In this document: one piece after another, positions 1 through 8,546 of the stretch
Position numbering within the stretch: the stretch's first letter is position 1
How the letters are laid out: each line of letters opens with the position of its first letter
Origin: Halomonas sp. ALS9
GTDB taxonomy: Bacteria; Pseudomonadota; Gammaproteobacteria; Pseudomonadales; Halomonadaceae
NCBI RefSeq assembly: GCF_001651035.1
Contig: NZ_LXRG01000110.1
Span: 248,001-312,000 of the forward strand
Reading direction: 5' to 3'
DNA: 64,000 bases
Translations under genes and position numbers: made by a program
The notes under the pieces: model-generated
Told to the model about the DNA's origin: nothing
The model's database searches: none
What the model saw: only the letters and a program-made list of their open reading frames with translations

Positions 1-250
1 TGCGCTCTTCTGCGGGAAGTTGCTGCTCACTAGCCAGTAGCTGCTGCCAGTCGGCGTAAATACGCTCGTCGGGTAGGTGGCACGCTTCGCCGGTCAGTTG
101 GTTGTTATCCGCTGAACGGCTAAAGGCCCCACACACTAGCTCACAGGCGTCGTCAAGGCGTGCGGCTAAGCGGTGAACCTGGCCTATAAAGGCCCCTTGC
201 CCGCCGCCGATCATGCCGATGCGGGTACGTGATTGCTCGGGTCGCGGCAT
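1..250 (-). CDS. Gfo/Idh/MocA-family oxidoreductase, N-terminal part
   Basis: The first 83 codons of a gene that runs off the left edge. The N-terminus carries a Rossmann dinucleotide-binding loop (GMIGGGQGAF) about 12 residues in, followed by the helix typical of Gfo/Idh/MocA NAD(P)-dependent sugar or polyol dehydrogenases. The ATG at 250 is preceded by a CAGGAG ribosome site. It diverges from the LacI-type regulator and the TRAP transporter, with one shared operator between them, so it probably oxidises the sugar or sugar acid that the transporter imports. The substrate cannot be read from this fragment. Confidence 0.8.
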   Translation of the reverse strand, partial: MPRPEQSRTRIGMIGGGQGAFIGQVHRLAARLDDACELVCGAFSRSADNNQLTGEACHLPDERIYADWQQLLASEQQLPAEER

Positions 251-303
251 AGGTAGGCTCCTGTTTTAAATATTACGTTTGTTTATATGCGCGGTTATTG
301 AAA

Positions 304-363
304 CTGTTCTTAACAGGGTTGTTAAAACCGTTATTAAAGCTGTTCGTAAAACCGTTCTTAAAA
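304..363. repeat. Five tandem imperfect 12-bp repeats
   Basis: Five consecutive 12-base units, rough consensus CCGTTCTTAAAA: CTGTTCTTAACA, GGGTTGTTAAAA, CCGTTATTAAAG, CTGTTCGTAAAA, CCGTTCTTAAAA. The array ends 5 bases before the palindromic operator. Its phase and position suggest cooperative regulator binding or DNA bending, but the function is unknown. Confidence 0.75.
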
Positions 364-368
364 AAGCA

Positions 369-386
369 ATGTAACCGGTTACATTA
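369..386. promoter_or_regulatory. LacI/GntR-type palindromic operator
   Basis: AATGTAACCGGTTACATT is a perfect 18-bp palindrome centred on CCGG. It resembles the E. coli GntR-type LacI-family operator (core ATGTTACCGGTAACAT). It lies between the divergent oxidoreductase and the LacI-family gene, so it is the likely site of that regulator. Confidence 0.8.
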
Positions 387-557
387 AGGTTGAAACTAGG
401 CCGCCACGCTTTAGTCGTCAATGCGACAAAGGTCTATCAGTGTTGGAGGAGTGTTGGAAAATAGCGCGCTGAGTTTAACGCTGGGATGCGTTAAGCTGAG
501 ATAAATAATGCCGCGCAATCATCTGCTAACGGCGATTAGATAACGTTAAGAGAGACC

Positions 558-1556
558 ATGACCAATATACGTAAGGTTGCCGAGTTGGCGGGGGTGTCGG
601 TAGCAACCGTATCGCGGGCATTGAAGTCGCCAGACATTGTCTCGCCCGCCACCCGTGAAAAAGTGCTCAAGGCAGTTGATCAAGCGGGCTATAAGCCTAA
701 CTTGATGGCGGTACAGTTTCGTTCTCAGCGCACTTATAATTTGGTGGTTTTGGTACCCACCATTGCCAACACCTTCTTTGCGCGGGTCATTAGCGGCATC
801 CAGGAAGCTGCCCAAGAGCGTGGCTACGGCGTACTGCTGTGTAATACCCTAGGCGATGAGGCGATGGAAACCCAATACGCCAGCTTAGTGACGACGCGCC
901 AGGCGGATGGTGTGATTCAGTTGCGCGCTTTCAATCCGTTTTCTGACAATGCCTTTCCCGCTGCGGCAGCATTGCCCATGATCAATGCCTGCGAGGTGCT
1001 GGACGACGCGCCATGTCCTACCGTCAAACTGGATAACCGTGCGGCGGCGCGTGAGGTCACCGAGCACTTGATCGCCTTGGGGCATCGACGAATAGGTATG
1101 ATAAAGGGCCCACGACGCAGCCCGTTAACCCGCGACCGGCAACTGGGGTATCAGGATGCGTTGAGCGCGGCGGGTATTGCCTTGGATGAGCGCTTGCTGT
1201 GTCCTGGCGATTTCACCCCTCTTGCGGGTTATCAGGCGGCTGAAACGCTGATCGCGTTAACAGAGCGGCCCACTGCTATTTTTTGTGAAAGTGACGAGAT
1301 GGCAATAGGCGCCATGAGTCGCATCAAAGAAGCAGGACTACGCGTGCCGGACGATATTTCAGTGGCGGGATTTGATGATATAGCGTTCGCTTCTTACACG
1401 GATCCACCATTGACCACCATTGCTCAACCGGCGGAAGCGTTTGGGCGCGAAGCCGTCGCGATGTTGATTGACGTGCTGGAAGGCCAAAAGGTCGATAACC
1501 TGGTGATGCCTTACACCCTGCTAACCAGGGCGAGCACTGCACCATGCCGACCTTAG
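558..1556 (+). CDS. LacI-family transcriptional regulator
   Basis: A 332-residue regulator. Residues 4-24 form the LacI helix-turn-helix (VAELAGVSVATVSRAL) with the hinge helix after it. Residues from about 60 to the end form the periplasmic-binding-protein-like effector domain, with the usual C-terminal stretch DDISVAGFDDIAFA. The ATG is preceded by AAGAGAG. A perfect palindrome of LacI type lies 172 bases upstream, so autoregulation and control of the divergent oxidoreductase are likely. It is followed after 87 bases by dctPQM, so it probably also controls that transporter. The inducer is unknown. Confidence 0.93.
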   Translation: MTNIRKVAELAGVSVATVSRALKSPDIVSPATREKVLKAVDQAGYKPNLMAVQFRSQRTYNLVVLVPTIANTFFARVISGIQEAAQERGYGVLLCNTLGDEAMETQYASLVTTRQADGVIQLRAFNPFSDNAFPAAAALPMINACEVLDDAPCPTVKLDNRAAAREVTEHLIALGHRRIGMIKGPRRSPLTRDRQLGYQDALSAAGIALDERLLCPGDFTPLAGYQAAETLIALTERPTAIFCESDEMAIGAMSRIKEAGLRVPDDISVAGFDDIAFASYTDPPLTTIAQPAEAFGREAVAMLIDVLEGQKVDNLVMPYTLLTRASTAPCRP

Positions 1557-1643
1557 GTGTGTTTCTTTCGCGCACTAAGTGCATACAATAAGTTGGGTTT
1601 CTTCAAAAGCCCCCTCATAAAAATAGCTAAAAAAGGATCTACC

Positions 1644-2654
1644 ATGACGCTGACACGCTCAATAGCTCACTTTACCGCCGGCTTGGCCGGTGCGGCACTG
1701 CTGACTGCTTCCCTTTCTGCCCAGGCACGCGAACTCTCGGTTTCCACCGTTCTGTCTGACGCTTTCCCCTGGGGGCAGGCGGCGGAGAAATGGGCTGAAC
1801 TGGTGAAAGAACGTAGCGGCGGTGAGTTAACGCTGCGGGTTTATCCGAATTCTCAACTGGTTTCCGGCGACCAGACCCGGGAATTTTCCGCGATGCGCTC
1901 TGGGTTGATCGACGCCGCGGTAGGTTCGACTATCAACTGGTCGCCCCAGGTGCCGGAGCTTAATCTATTCTCTTTGCCGTTCTTTATTCCCGATGAAGCC
2001 GCCGTGGATGCGGTCACTGGTGGGGAAGCGGGTGAGTTGGTCTTTGAAGCGATTGAGTCCCGCGGCGTTATTCCGCTGGCGTGGGGGGAAAATGGTTTTC
2101 GTCAGGTCTCCAACTCCCGCGGGCCGATTAGTCAGCCGGATGACTTGGACGGCCTGAAAATTCGTGTGGTGGGCTCGCCGCTGTTCCAGGACACCTTCTC
2201 GGCACTCGGCGCTGACCCGACCCAAATGAGTTGGACGGATGCGCAGCCCGCGCTGACCACCGGCGCGGTAGACGGTCAGGAAAACCCACTTTCAGTGTTT
2301 GATGTGGCGAGGATCGACCAAGTAGGCCAAGAACATTTAACACTTTGGAACTACATGAATGACCCGCTGATTTTTGCGGTCAATCAGCAGGTATGGCAAA
2401 CATTGAGCGAAGAGCAGCAAACCATGCTGCGCGAAACCGCCCAGGAAGCCGGTGAGTGGGAAGTCGCCATGACCCGCGAAGAAGAGGGCGCTCGCCTAGC
2501 GGCGATTAAAGAGCGCGGCGTGACCGTGACTGAATTGACTGATGAGCAGTATCAGGCATTTGTTGAAGCCACGCAGTCTGTCTATGAAAAATGGGCGCCG
2601 CGGATTGGTGATGAGGTGGTCAACGCCGCTCAATCCGCAATCGACGCGCGCTAA
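1644..2654 (+). CDS. dctP: TRAP transporter substrate-binding protein, DctP family
   Basis: Periplasmic solute receptor of a tripartite ATP-independent transporter, 336 residues. A Sec signal peptide ends near SAQA-RE (about residue 28). The body has DctP features: the NSQL turn after the first strand-helix pair, the GVIPLAWGENGFRQVSN segment and a G-x-K-x-R-V motif (LDGLKIRVVGSP) carrying the arginine that usually binds a carboxylate. The ATG at 1644 is chosen because AAAGGAT lies 6-8 bases upstream; the longer reading frame would add a non-secretory tail. Its LacI and oxidoreductase neighbours suggest a sugar acid as ligand. Confidence 0.92.
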   Translation: MTLTRSIAHFTAGLAGAALLTASLSAQARELSVSTVLSDAFPWGQAAEKWAELVKERSGGELTLRVYPNSQLVSGDQTREFSAMRSGLIDAAVGSTINWSPQVPELNLFSLPFFIPDEAAVDAVTGGEAGELVFEAIESRGVIPLAWGENGFRQVSNSRGPISQPDDLDGLKIRVVGSPLFQDTFSALGADPTQMSWTDAQPALTTGAVDGQENPLSVFDVARIDQVGQEHLTLWNYMNDPLIFAVNQQVWQTLSEEQQTMLRETAQEAGEWEVAMTREEEGARLAAIKERGVTVTELTDEQYQAFVEATQSVYEKWAPRIGDEVVNAAQSAIDAR

Positions 2655-2670
2655 TCACTCTTGATGTTCA

Positions 2671-2702
2671 AGCTCCCGGCCCTTGGGGCTGGGAGCTTTT
2701 TG
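2671..2702 (+). terminator. Intra-operon terminator/attenuator between dctP and dctQ
   Basis: A 12-bp stem (one G-U pair) with a TTG loop, starting AGCTCCC and closing GGGAGCT, is followed by TTTTT. It sits between dctP and dctQ. Partial termination here would leave the binding protein in excess over the membrane subunits. Confidence 0.8.
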
Positions 2703-2715
2703 CTGTGAGGCTGCC

Positions 2716-3195
2716 ATGAAAGGCTTTCCTGATGCGCGCCCTGAGCGCTGGCTGGGCGCGCTGGCGTTAATCATTATTTCTTTGATTAGTTTAGGCAATG
2801 TCATTACACGCTACTTAACCGGCGGCTCTTTTTCATTTACCGAAGAATTTTCCGTATTTCTGCTCGTGGTGCTGACTTTTGCTGGCGCTTCCGTGGCACT
2901 GCGGCGTAACCGGCATATTCGTATCGGCTTTCTGGAGCGGGCACTGCCGCCCAAGTACCGCCGTGCGTTGATTCTGTTTCAAGCGCTTTGCGGCGCCATC
3001 GTACTGGGATTGATTACTTGGTACGGCTGCAAGTTAGCCTGGCAAGAGTATCAGTGGGAGTCGCTTTCGCCAGGGCTTGGGCTGCCCCAGTGGTGGTATT
3101 TAGTCTGGCTGCCGGTGCTTTCCGCGGCCATGTTCTGGCGCCTGTTCCAGCAAACCGTTGACCGTTTGACCGGGAGGCTCACCGATGAGCCCTGA
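2716..3195 (+). CDS. dctQ: TRAP transporter small permease subunit, DctQ family
   Basis: A 159-residue inner-membrane protein with four predicted helices, the DctQ layout. The first helix is about residues 12-32, followed by a loop with EEF (FTEEFSVFLLV), which is typical of DctQ. The ATG at 2716 follows GTGAGG; the upstream frame overlaps the terminator hairpin and is rejected. The last 11 bases overlap dctM, so the two are translationally coupled. It pairs with DctM to form the Na+-driven permease. Confidence 0.9.
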   Translation: MKGFPDARPERWLGALALIIISLISLGNVITRYLTGGSFSFTEEFSVFLLVVLTFAGASVALRRNRHIRIGFLERALPPKYRRALILFQALCGAIVLGLITWYGCKLAWQEYQWESLSPGLGLPQWWYLVWLPVLSAAMFWRLFQQTVDRLTGRLTDEP

Positions 3196-4489
3196 TATAT
3201 GGATGATTCTGGCCTTTGCGGGGCTGCTGATAGCGGGTGTGCCGGTGGCGTTTTCATTGGCGCTTTCCGGGGCAGTTGGCATCGTGCTGGGGTTGTCGCC
3301 CGATATGCTGGCCACTATGGGTACCAACACCTACAACAGCATCGCCAAGTACCCGCTCATTGCGATTCCGCTGTTTATCTTAACGGGGCTTATTTTTGAG
3401 CGCTCCGGTGTGGCGCTGCGCTTGGTGCGTTTTGCTCAGGCCTTAATTGGTCCGCGCCATGGTGGTTTGGCGCTGGTCGCGGTGCTGGTGTGCATGATTA
3501 TGGGTGGCATGAGTGGGTCAGGCCCCGCAGATGCGGCGGCGGTTGCTATGGTGATGCTGCCGAGTATGACCAAAGCGGGCTACCCCAAGCCGTTTTCCGC
3601 CACGCTAATAGCCGCCTCGGCGTCTACCGCTATTTTGATTCCTCCTTCAGTGGCGTTGATTCTCTACTCGATTGTGGTGCCGGGTGTCGATTTGCGCGCA
3701 CTTTTCGCAGCGGGGCTATTTCCCGGCATTTTGGCGGGGCTGGCGCTGCTGGTGCCCGCTATGCTCGTTTCCAAACGCTACGGCTGGGAGGGCGGTACGC
3801 CGGTAGAGGGCGCCGAACGGCTTAGCGTACGCACTACGTTTAAACAGGCGATACCGGCGCTGTTTGCGCCAGTGCTGATCTTGGGTGGTTTGCGTTCGGG
3901 CCTGTTTACCCCTACCGAAGCAGCGGTCGTAGCCGTGGCTTATGGCGCGATTGTCGGGCTGTTTTTGACCCGCGAGCTGTCGCTGCGCGATTTATGGGAG
4001 CTACTGGGTGAGGCAGCGATTATTTCTGGTGTGGTGATGCTGATTATTGCTCTAGCGGGTATTTTCGCTTGGGCGGGCACCATGCTGGGTACTTTCCGCC
4101 ACTTGGCCGAGTGGATTATCAGCCTGACCGATAACGGCGTGCTGCTACTGATTTTGGTGATGCTGGCGGTGCTGGTCGCCGGAATGCTGCTGGATGCGAT
4201 CTCGATTTATCTAATCATGATGCCGATTCTGATTCCTGTGATGCAGCACTTTGAGTGGAACCCGGTGTGGTTTGGGATTTTATTGGCGATGAACATTGCC
4301 ATTGGCCAGTTTACCCCGCCGGTGGCGGTCAATTTGATGGTGACCACTGAAGTGGCCAAAATTCGTTTGGAGCAAACCATCGGGTGGGCGCTGCTGTTTG
4401 TGGTCGCCATGGGCTGTGCCTTGGCATTGGTGGCTATATTTCCGGCCATCGCGCTGTGGCTGCCCAGCGTGCTGGGCTATAACGTTTGA
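3185..4489 (+). CDS. dctM: TRAP transporter large permease subunit, DctM family
   Basis: A 434-residue polytopic membrane protein of the ion-transporter superfamily with about 12 helices. Recognisable DctM segments are the MSGSGPADAAAVA stretch, the IPPSVALILYSIV motif and the C-terminal IGQFTPPVAVNLMV motif. It forms the translocation channel with DctQ and takes substrate from DctP. It overlaps dctQ by 11 bases and ends the first TRAP operon. The length and both halves of the internal repeat look intact. Confidence 0.94.
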   Translation: MSPDIWMILAFAGLLIAGVPVAFSLALSGAVGIVLGLSPDMLATMGTNTYNSIAKYPLIAIPLFILTGLIFERSGVALRLVRFAQALIGPRHGGLALVAVLVCMIMGGMSGSGPADAAAVAMVMLPSMTKAGYPKPFSATLIAASASTAILIPPSVALILYSIVVPGVDLRALFAAGLFPGILAGLALLVPAMLVSKRYGWEGGTPVEGAERLSVRTTFKQAIPALFAPVLILGGLRSGLFTPTEAAVVAVAYGAIVGLFLTRELSLRDLWELLGEAAIISGVVMLIIALAGIFAWAGTMLGTFRHLAEWIISLTDNGVLLLILVMLAVLVAGMLLDAISIYLIMMPILIPVMQHFEWNPVWFGILLAMNIAIGQFTPPVAVNLMVTTEVAKIRLEQTIGWALLFVVAMGCALALVAIFPAIALWLPSVLGYNV

Positions 4490-4590
4490 TGGAGGCCGCT
4501 TAGCCCATTGCAACGGTGGCATAGTAATTAACGCTCCCTAAACGATGAAGACCGCTACACTGAGTATTAGACGTCAGCGAAGCGCATTTT

Positions 4591-4624
4591 TTAGCGCATT
4601 ACATTTCGCTAATTAGGTTTTTTT
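4591..4624 (+). terminator. Possible terminator after dctM
   Basis: TTAGCG at 4591-4596 pairs with CGCTAA at 4607-4612 across a 10-base loop. A run of seven or eight T lies five bases downstream. The stem is short and the U-run is displaced, so the call is weak. Confidence 0.35.
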
Positions 4625-4668
4625 CGCTAAAGTAGGGATATCAGGTAGTCCGAGGGATGCCTGTAACA

Positions 4669-4716
4669 GCTTGTCTTCAAAATAGATTGTCTTAAAAAAA
4701 GATCGTCTTAAGAAGC
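4669..4716. repeat. Three tandem imperfect 16-bp repeats
   Basis: Units GCTTGTCTTCAAAATA, GATTGTCTTAAAAAAA and GATCGTCTTAAGAAGC are exactly head to tail and share the core TTGTCTTAAAA. The array ends 106 bases before the TAXI binding-protein start. It could be a multi-site operator or upstream activating sequence; no regulator gene is next to it. Confidence 0.65.
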
Positions 4717-4822
4717 GTTTTGGAGCAAGGCCACCTGGGGAACGGTTCATCAGGTGAGACCAAAGCGCACGATGCTTGCACTGTCCAATACGCTCATAAC
4801 ATCAATATAAAGAGGTGTGTTC

Positions 4823-5803
4823 ATGAAACGCCATGTATTTTCCACTACTGCCTTCTCCGGTGCGCTACTTGCCGCCGCTGCCTTTGCCTCACCGGCAATG
4901 GCACAGGATAACGAGCAATTCATCACCATCGGCACCGGTGGCCAAACAGGTGTGTATTACGTGGTCGGTCAGTCGATTTGTCGTCTGGTAAATCGTTTGG
5001 AAGACTCCAATATCAAGTGTAATGCACCTTCCACTGGCGGTTCCGTCGCCAATATTAATGGCATCAAGTCCGGCGAGTTGGACATGGGTGTCGCGCAATC
5101 CGATGTGCAGTATCAGGCCTACAATGGCACTGGGAATTTCGAAGGCGACGCCTATGAAGACCTGCGGGCCGTGTTCCGCGTTCACGGTGAGCCTTTGACC
5201 CTGCTAGCGCGTGCTGATTCAGGCATCGAGACCCTTGATGATTTGGAAGGCAAGCGCGTCAATATTGGTAATCCAGGCTCAGGCCAGCGCAACACCATGG
5301 AAGTGGTGATGAACGCCAAGGGCTGGACCGAAGATACCTTCTCGCTGGCATCTCAGCTTGATGCTGCCGAGCAGGCTGCGGCACTCTCCGACAATAATGT
5401 CGATGCCATGGTGTATGTGGTTGGCCACCCCAATGGCTCCATTCAGGAAGCGACCACCACCGTTGATTCCCGCCTGATTCCGCTGAATGACGAAGACATT
5501 CAGGGCATTGTTGAGGAATACCCCTATTACTCCGCATCGGTCATTCCGGGCGGTCTGTATCGCGGCAATGACGAAGATGTCGAAACCTTTGGTGTGGCAG
5601 CGACCTTTGTAACCACCGCTGAGGCCGATGAAGAGATTATTTATCAGACCGTTAAAGCGGTTTTTGACAATTTTGATCGCTTCAAGCGCCTGCATCCGGC
5701 CTTCGAAAACCTGGATCCGGAAGAAATGGTGACTCAGGGGCTTTCCGCACCGTTGCATGATGGAGCGGCGCGTTACTACCGTGAACAAGGCTGGATCGAG
5801 TAA
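4823..5803 (+). CDS. TAXI-family TRAP transporter solute-binding protein
   Basis: A 326-residue periplasmic receptor. The signal peptide ends near SPAMA-QD. It carries the TAXI hallmark IGTGGQTGVYYVVG, then the SVANINGIKSGELDMGVAQSD region and the DDLEGKRVNIGNPGSG motif. The ATG at 4823 is preferred over a GTG six bases earlier because AGAGG lies 7 bases upstream of it. The next gene is the fused permease, with a terminator-like hairpin between them. The ligand is unknown; TAXI proteins are reported to bind glutamate, glutamine or dicarboxylates. Confidence 0.93.
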   Translation: MKRHVFSTTAFSGALLAAAAFASPAMAQDNEQFITIGTGGQTGVYYVVGQSICRLVNRLEDSNIKCNAPSTGGSVANINGIKSGELDMGVAQSDVQYQAYNGTGNFEGDAYEDLRAVFRVHGEPLTLLARADSGIETLDDLEGKRVNIGNPGSGQRNTMEVVMNAKGWTEDTFSLASQLDAAEQAAALSDNNVDAMVYVVGHPNGSIQEATTTVDSRLIPLNDEDIQGIVEEYPYYSASVIPGGLYRGNDEDVETFGVAATFVTTAEADEEIIYQTVKAVFDNFDRFKRLHPAFENLDPEEMVTQGLSAPLHDGAARYYREQGWIE

Positions 5804-5837
5804 TCCTGTAGCCTGAGGTATTGCTACCTTTGTAAGG

Positions 5838-5876
5838 AATGCGCGGTGACCCGAGGGTGCCGCGCATTTTGGTTTT
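5838..5876 (+). terminator. Intra-operon terminator between TAXI receptor and permease
   Basis: AATGCGCGG (5838-5846) pairs with CCGCGCATT (5860-5868), with an inner ACC/GGT extension, followed by a T-rich tail. Its position matches the hairpin in the first TRAP operon and should raise receptor over permease. Confidence 0.75.
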
Positions 5877-5940
5877 GAATGTTGATGGGGCATTTCGATA
5901 TGGCAATTAAGCGTCAATCGACTCGGAGCAGGGCAGGCAT

Positions 5941-8535
5941 ATGACAGACGATAAGAACAGGCCTTCGGGAGCCGGAGTAGACTTGGAGGATATGGTCGCC
6001 TCCAGCGACACGGGAGCCCGTAAACCAGCCGGTATGCCTGGGAAGCTATTGGTAAGCATTGCGGCAGCGTGGTCTCTTTTTCAACTGTGGATCGCTTCCC
6101 CAGTGCCCTTTATTCTGGGTTTTGGTGTCTTTAATGCCACGGAAGCCCGCTCTATTCACTTAGCCTTTGCGCTGTTTCTGGCGTATATGGCCTATCCGGC
6201 ACTCAAGCGCTCGCCTCGTGACCGTGTGCCAATCCAGGATTGGGTGCTTGCCGCGGCGGCGGCCTTTTGTGGCGCTTACATGTTCATGTTTTACGAGCAG
6301 TTATCTCAGCGCCCCGGTGCGCCGATACTGCAGGACGTCATTATTGGTATAGCCGGGATATTATTATTACTTGAAGCGACGCGTCGCGCGCTTGGCCCGC
6401 CGTTAATGATCGTGGCGTCGGTGTTTCTTATCTATAGCCTGGCTGGCCCTTGGATGCCGGGTATTCTTTCCCATGGTGGGGTAAGTCTCTTCGGCTTGAT
6501 TAACCACCAGTGGTTGACGACACAGGGGGTCTTCGGCATTGCCCTAGGGGTCTCAACCAGCTTCGTTTTCCTGTTTGTACTGTTCGGTGCTTTGCTCGAT
6601 AAGGCTGGCGCCGGTAACTACTTTATCAAGGTGGCGTTCTCGCTGCTCGGGCACTATCGCGGCGGGCCAGCGAAGGCCGCTGTGGTGGCCTCGGCCATGA
6701 CCGGGCTGATTTCCGGCTCTTCGATTGCCAATGTGGTGACCACCGGTACCTTTACGGTGCCGATGATGAAACGTGTCGGTTTCTCAGCTGAAAAGGCCGG
6801 TGCTGTCGAAGTAGCGTCATCGGTCAACGGGCAGATTATGCCTCCGGTGATGGGGGCGGCCGCTTTCCTAATGGTCGAGTATGTCGGTATCTCTTATGTT
6901 GAGGTCATCAAACATGCCTTCCTGCCAGCGCTAATTTCCTATATTGCACTGGTCTATATCGTTCACCTGGAAGCCCTAAAGGCCAATATGCAGGGGCTTC
7001 AAAGCAGCAACCCCCCTAAGCCGCTGGTCAACAAAGTGATCGGTTTTCTCGGTGGTTTACTGCTCATGATGGTCACCGCCCTGGCGGTCTATTACGGCCT
7101 TGGCTGGCTCAAGCCGGTACTGGGCGATGCGACGCCCTGGGTGGTAGCGGTTGGGTTGACGGTCATCTATATCGCCCTGCTCAAGCTGGCGGCGGGTTAC
7201 CCCGAACTCGAGCTTGATGATCCTAACGAGCCGATCTTTTCGCTGCCGCAAACCAAGCCGACGGTACTGGTGGGTTTGCAGTACATCCTGCCGGTTGTTG
7301 TGCTGGTCTGGTGTCTGATGGTAGAGCGTTTGTCCCCAGGGCTGTCGGCTTTCTGGGCCACGGTGTTTATGATCTTTATCATTCTCACTCAGCGTCCTAT
7401 CACTTCCATCTTCCGAGGTCGCAGCGATATGCGTGCGGATCTGCGTGAAGGCGCTATGGATCTATGGAGCGGCCTAGTCACCGGTGCCCGCAACATGATC
7501 GGTATCGGCATCGCCACGGCCACCGCCGGTATTATCGTTGGGGCTGTATCGCAGACCGGGGTGGGGCTTGTGCTGGCTGAAGTGGTAGAAACCCTTGCTA
7601 TGGGCAATCTAATGCTGATCTTGCTGCTTACTGCAGTGCTTAGCTTGATTCTCGGCATGGGGCTGCCCACGACGGCTAACTATATCGTCGTATCGGCGCT
7701 GTTGGCGCCGGTCATTGTCAGTTTGGGTGCTCAAAACGGCTTGTTGGTACCGTTGATTGCGGTACACCTGTTCGTGTTCTACTTCGGTATCATGGCTGAC
7801 GTTACGCCGCCGGTGGGGCTTGCGTCCTTTGCAGCGGCGGCTGTATCGGGTGGCGATCCGATTCGAACCGGTTTCCAGGCGTTCTATTACAGCCTACGCA
7901 CTGCGGCACTACCGTTTTTGTTCATCTTTAATACCGACCTGCTGCTCATTGATGTGACCTTCCTTCAGGGGGTGCTGATTTTTGTGGTGTCGACCATTGC
8001 CATGCTGATCTTCGCCGCGGCGACCCAGGGCTTCATGATTACCCGCAACCGCTGGTATGAGTCTGTCGTGTTGCTGCTGATTGCGTTTACGCTGTTCCGG
8101 CCCGGTTTCTGGATGGATATGATCCATGATCCCTACGAATCGATACCGCCTGCGCAGTTCGTCGAAGCGCTGGGCGAGGTCGACGAAGACTCCACCTTGC
8201 GCTTGCAGATCGCGGGTCTCAATGATTATGGCGATCCCATGACTACCTACATGACTCTACCGGTGCCTGATGGCGAAACAGGCCAGGAGCGGCTCGATAA
8301 CCTGGGCATGGAGCTGTTTATTGAAGACGGCAAGACTACCGTTGATATGGTGACCTACGGCAGCCAGGCGGCAGAACTTGGTTTCGATTTTGATCAAGAA
8401 ATCATCGAAGTACTGGCTCCCGTCGACCGCTGGACGAAAGAGCTCATGTGGATTCCTGCCTTCCTGGTCTTTGGGTTGATTGTTTTGATGCAGCGCCGAC
8501 GTCGTGACAACACGTCAGCCACTGCCACTGCATGA
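5941..8535 (+). CDS. TRAP transporter fused permease (DctQ-DctM) with C-terminal DUF3394
   Basis: An 864-residue inner-membrane protein. About residues 40-180 correspond to a DctQ-like four-helix unit and about 190-690 to the DctM channel (SGSSIANVVTTGTFTVPMM, the GMGLPTTANYIVV motif and VTPPVGLASFAAAA). The C-terminal part, about 690-864, matches the DUF3394 extension (WYESVVLLLIAFTLFRPGFW) and ends in one more helix. This architecture is typical of TAXI systems. A UspA-like gene starts 11 bases after its stop with an AAGGAGAGG site, so the two are co-expressed. Confidence 0.94.
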   Translation: MTDDKNRPSGAGVDLEDMVASSDTGARKPAGMPGKLLVSIAAAWSLFQLWIASPVPFILGFGVFNATEARSIHLAFALFLAYMAYPALKRSPRDRVPIQDWVLAAAAAFCGAYMFMFYEQLSQRPGAPILQDVIIGIAGILLLLEATRRALGPPLMIVASVFLIYSLAGPWMPGILSHGGVSLFGLINHQWLTTQGVFGIALGVSTSFVFLFVLFGALLDKAGAGNYFIKVAFSLLGHYRGGPAKAAVVASAMTGLISGSSIANVVTTGTFTVPMMKRVGFSAEKAGAVEVASSVNGQIMPPVMGAAAFLMVEYVGISYVEVIKHAFLPALISYIALVYIVHLEALKANMQGLQSSNPPKPLVNKVIGFLGGLLLMMVTALAVYYGLGWLKPVLGDATPWVVAVGLTVIYIALLKLAAGYPELELDDPNEPIFSLPQTKPTVLVGLQYILPVVVLVWCLMVERLSPGLSAFWATVFMIFIILTQRPITSIFRGRSDMRADLREGAMDLWSGLVTGARNMIGIGIATATAGIIVGAVSQTGVGLVLAEVVETLAMGNLMLILLLTAVLSLILGMGLPTTANYIVVSALLAPVIVSLGAQNGLLVPLIAVHLFVFYFGIMADVTPPVGLASFAAAAVSGGDPIRTGFQAFYYSLRTAALPFLFIFNTDLLLIDVTFLQGVLIFVVSTIAMLIFAAATQGFMITRNRWYESVVLLLIAFTLFRPGFWMDMIHDPYESIPPAQFVEALGEVDEDSTLRLQIAGLNDYGDPMTTYMTLPVPDGETGQERLDNLGMELFIEDGKTTVDMVTYGSQAAELGFDFDQEIIEVLAPVDRWTKELMWIPAFLVFGLIVLMQRRRRDNTSATATA

Positions 8536-8546
8536 AGGAGAGGGCT

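Larger units (their letters stand above)
251..557. other. Divergent control region between oxidoreductase and lacI-type gene
   Basis: A 307-base gap with no gene. It holds a tandem 12-bp repeat array (304-363), a perfect 18-bp palindrome (369-386) and a 7-bp inverted repeat TTAACGC/GCGTTAA at 475-494 that may form a hairpin in the regulator leader. It must contain the promoters of both divergent units, but I could not pick a convincing -35/-10 pair. Confidence 0.6.
4490..4822. other. Intergenic region between the two TRAP systems
   Basis: 333 bases without a gene. It holds a possible weak terminator for dctM (4591-4624) and three 16-bp tandem repeats (4669-4716), then about 100 bases with nothing I recognise before the AGAGG ribosome site of the TAXI binding protein. 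Confidence 0.6.

Noticed and set aside
304-363. CRISPR-like array
   Set aside because: The five repeats are 12 bases, contiguous and without spacers, and lie in a promoter gap; no cas genes are present.
546-815. Minus-strand frame under the LacI gene
   Set aside because: It is the antisense shadow of a clear LacI-family gene, with no ribosome site or family match; many similar shadows were dropped.
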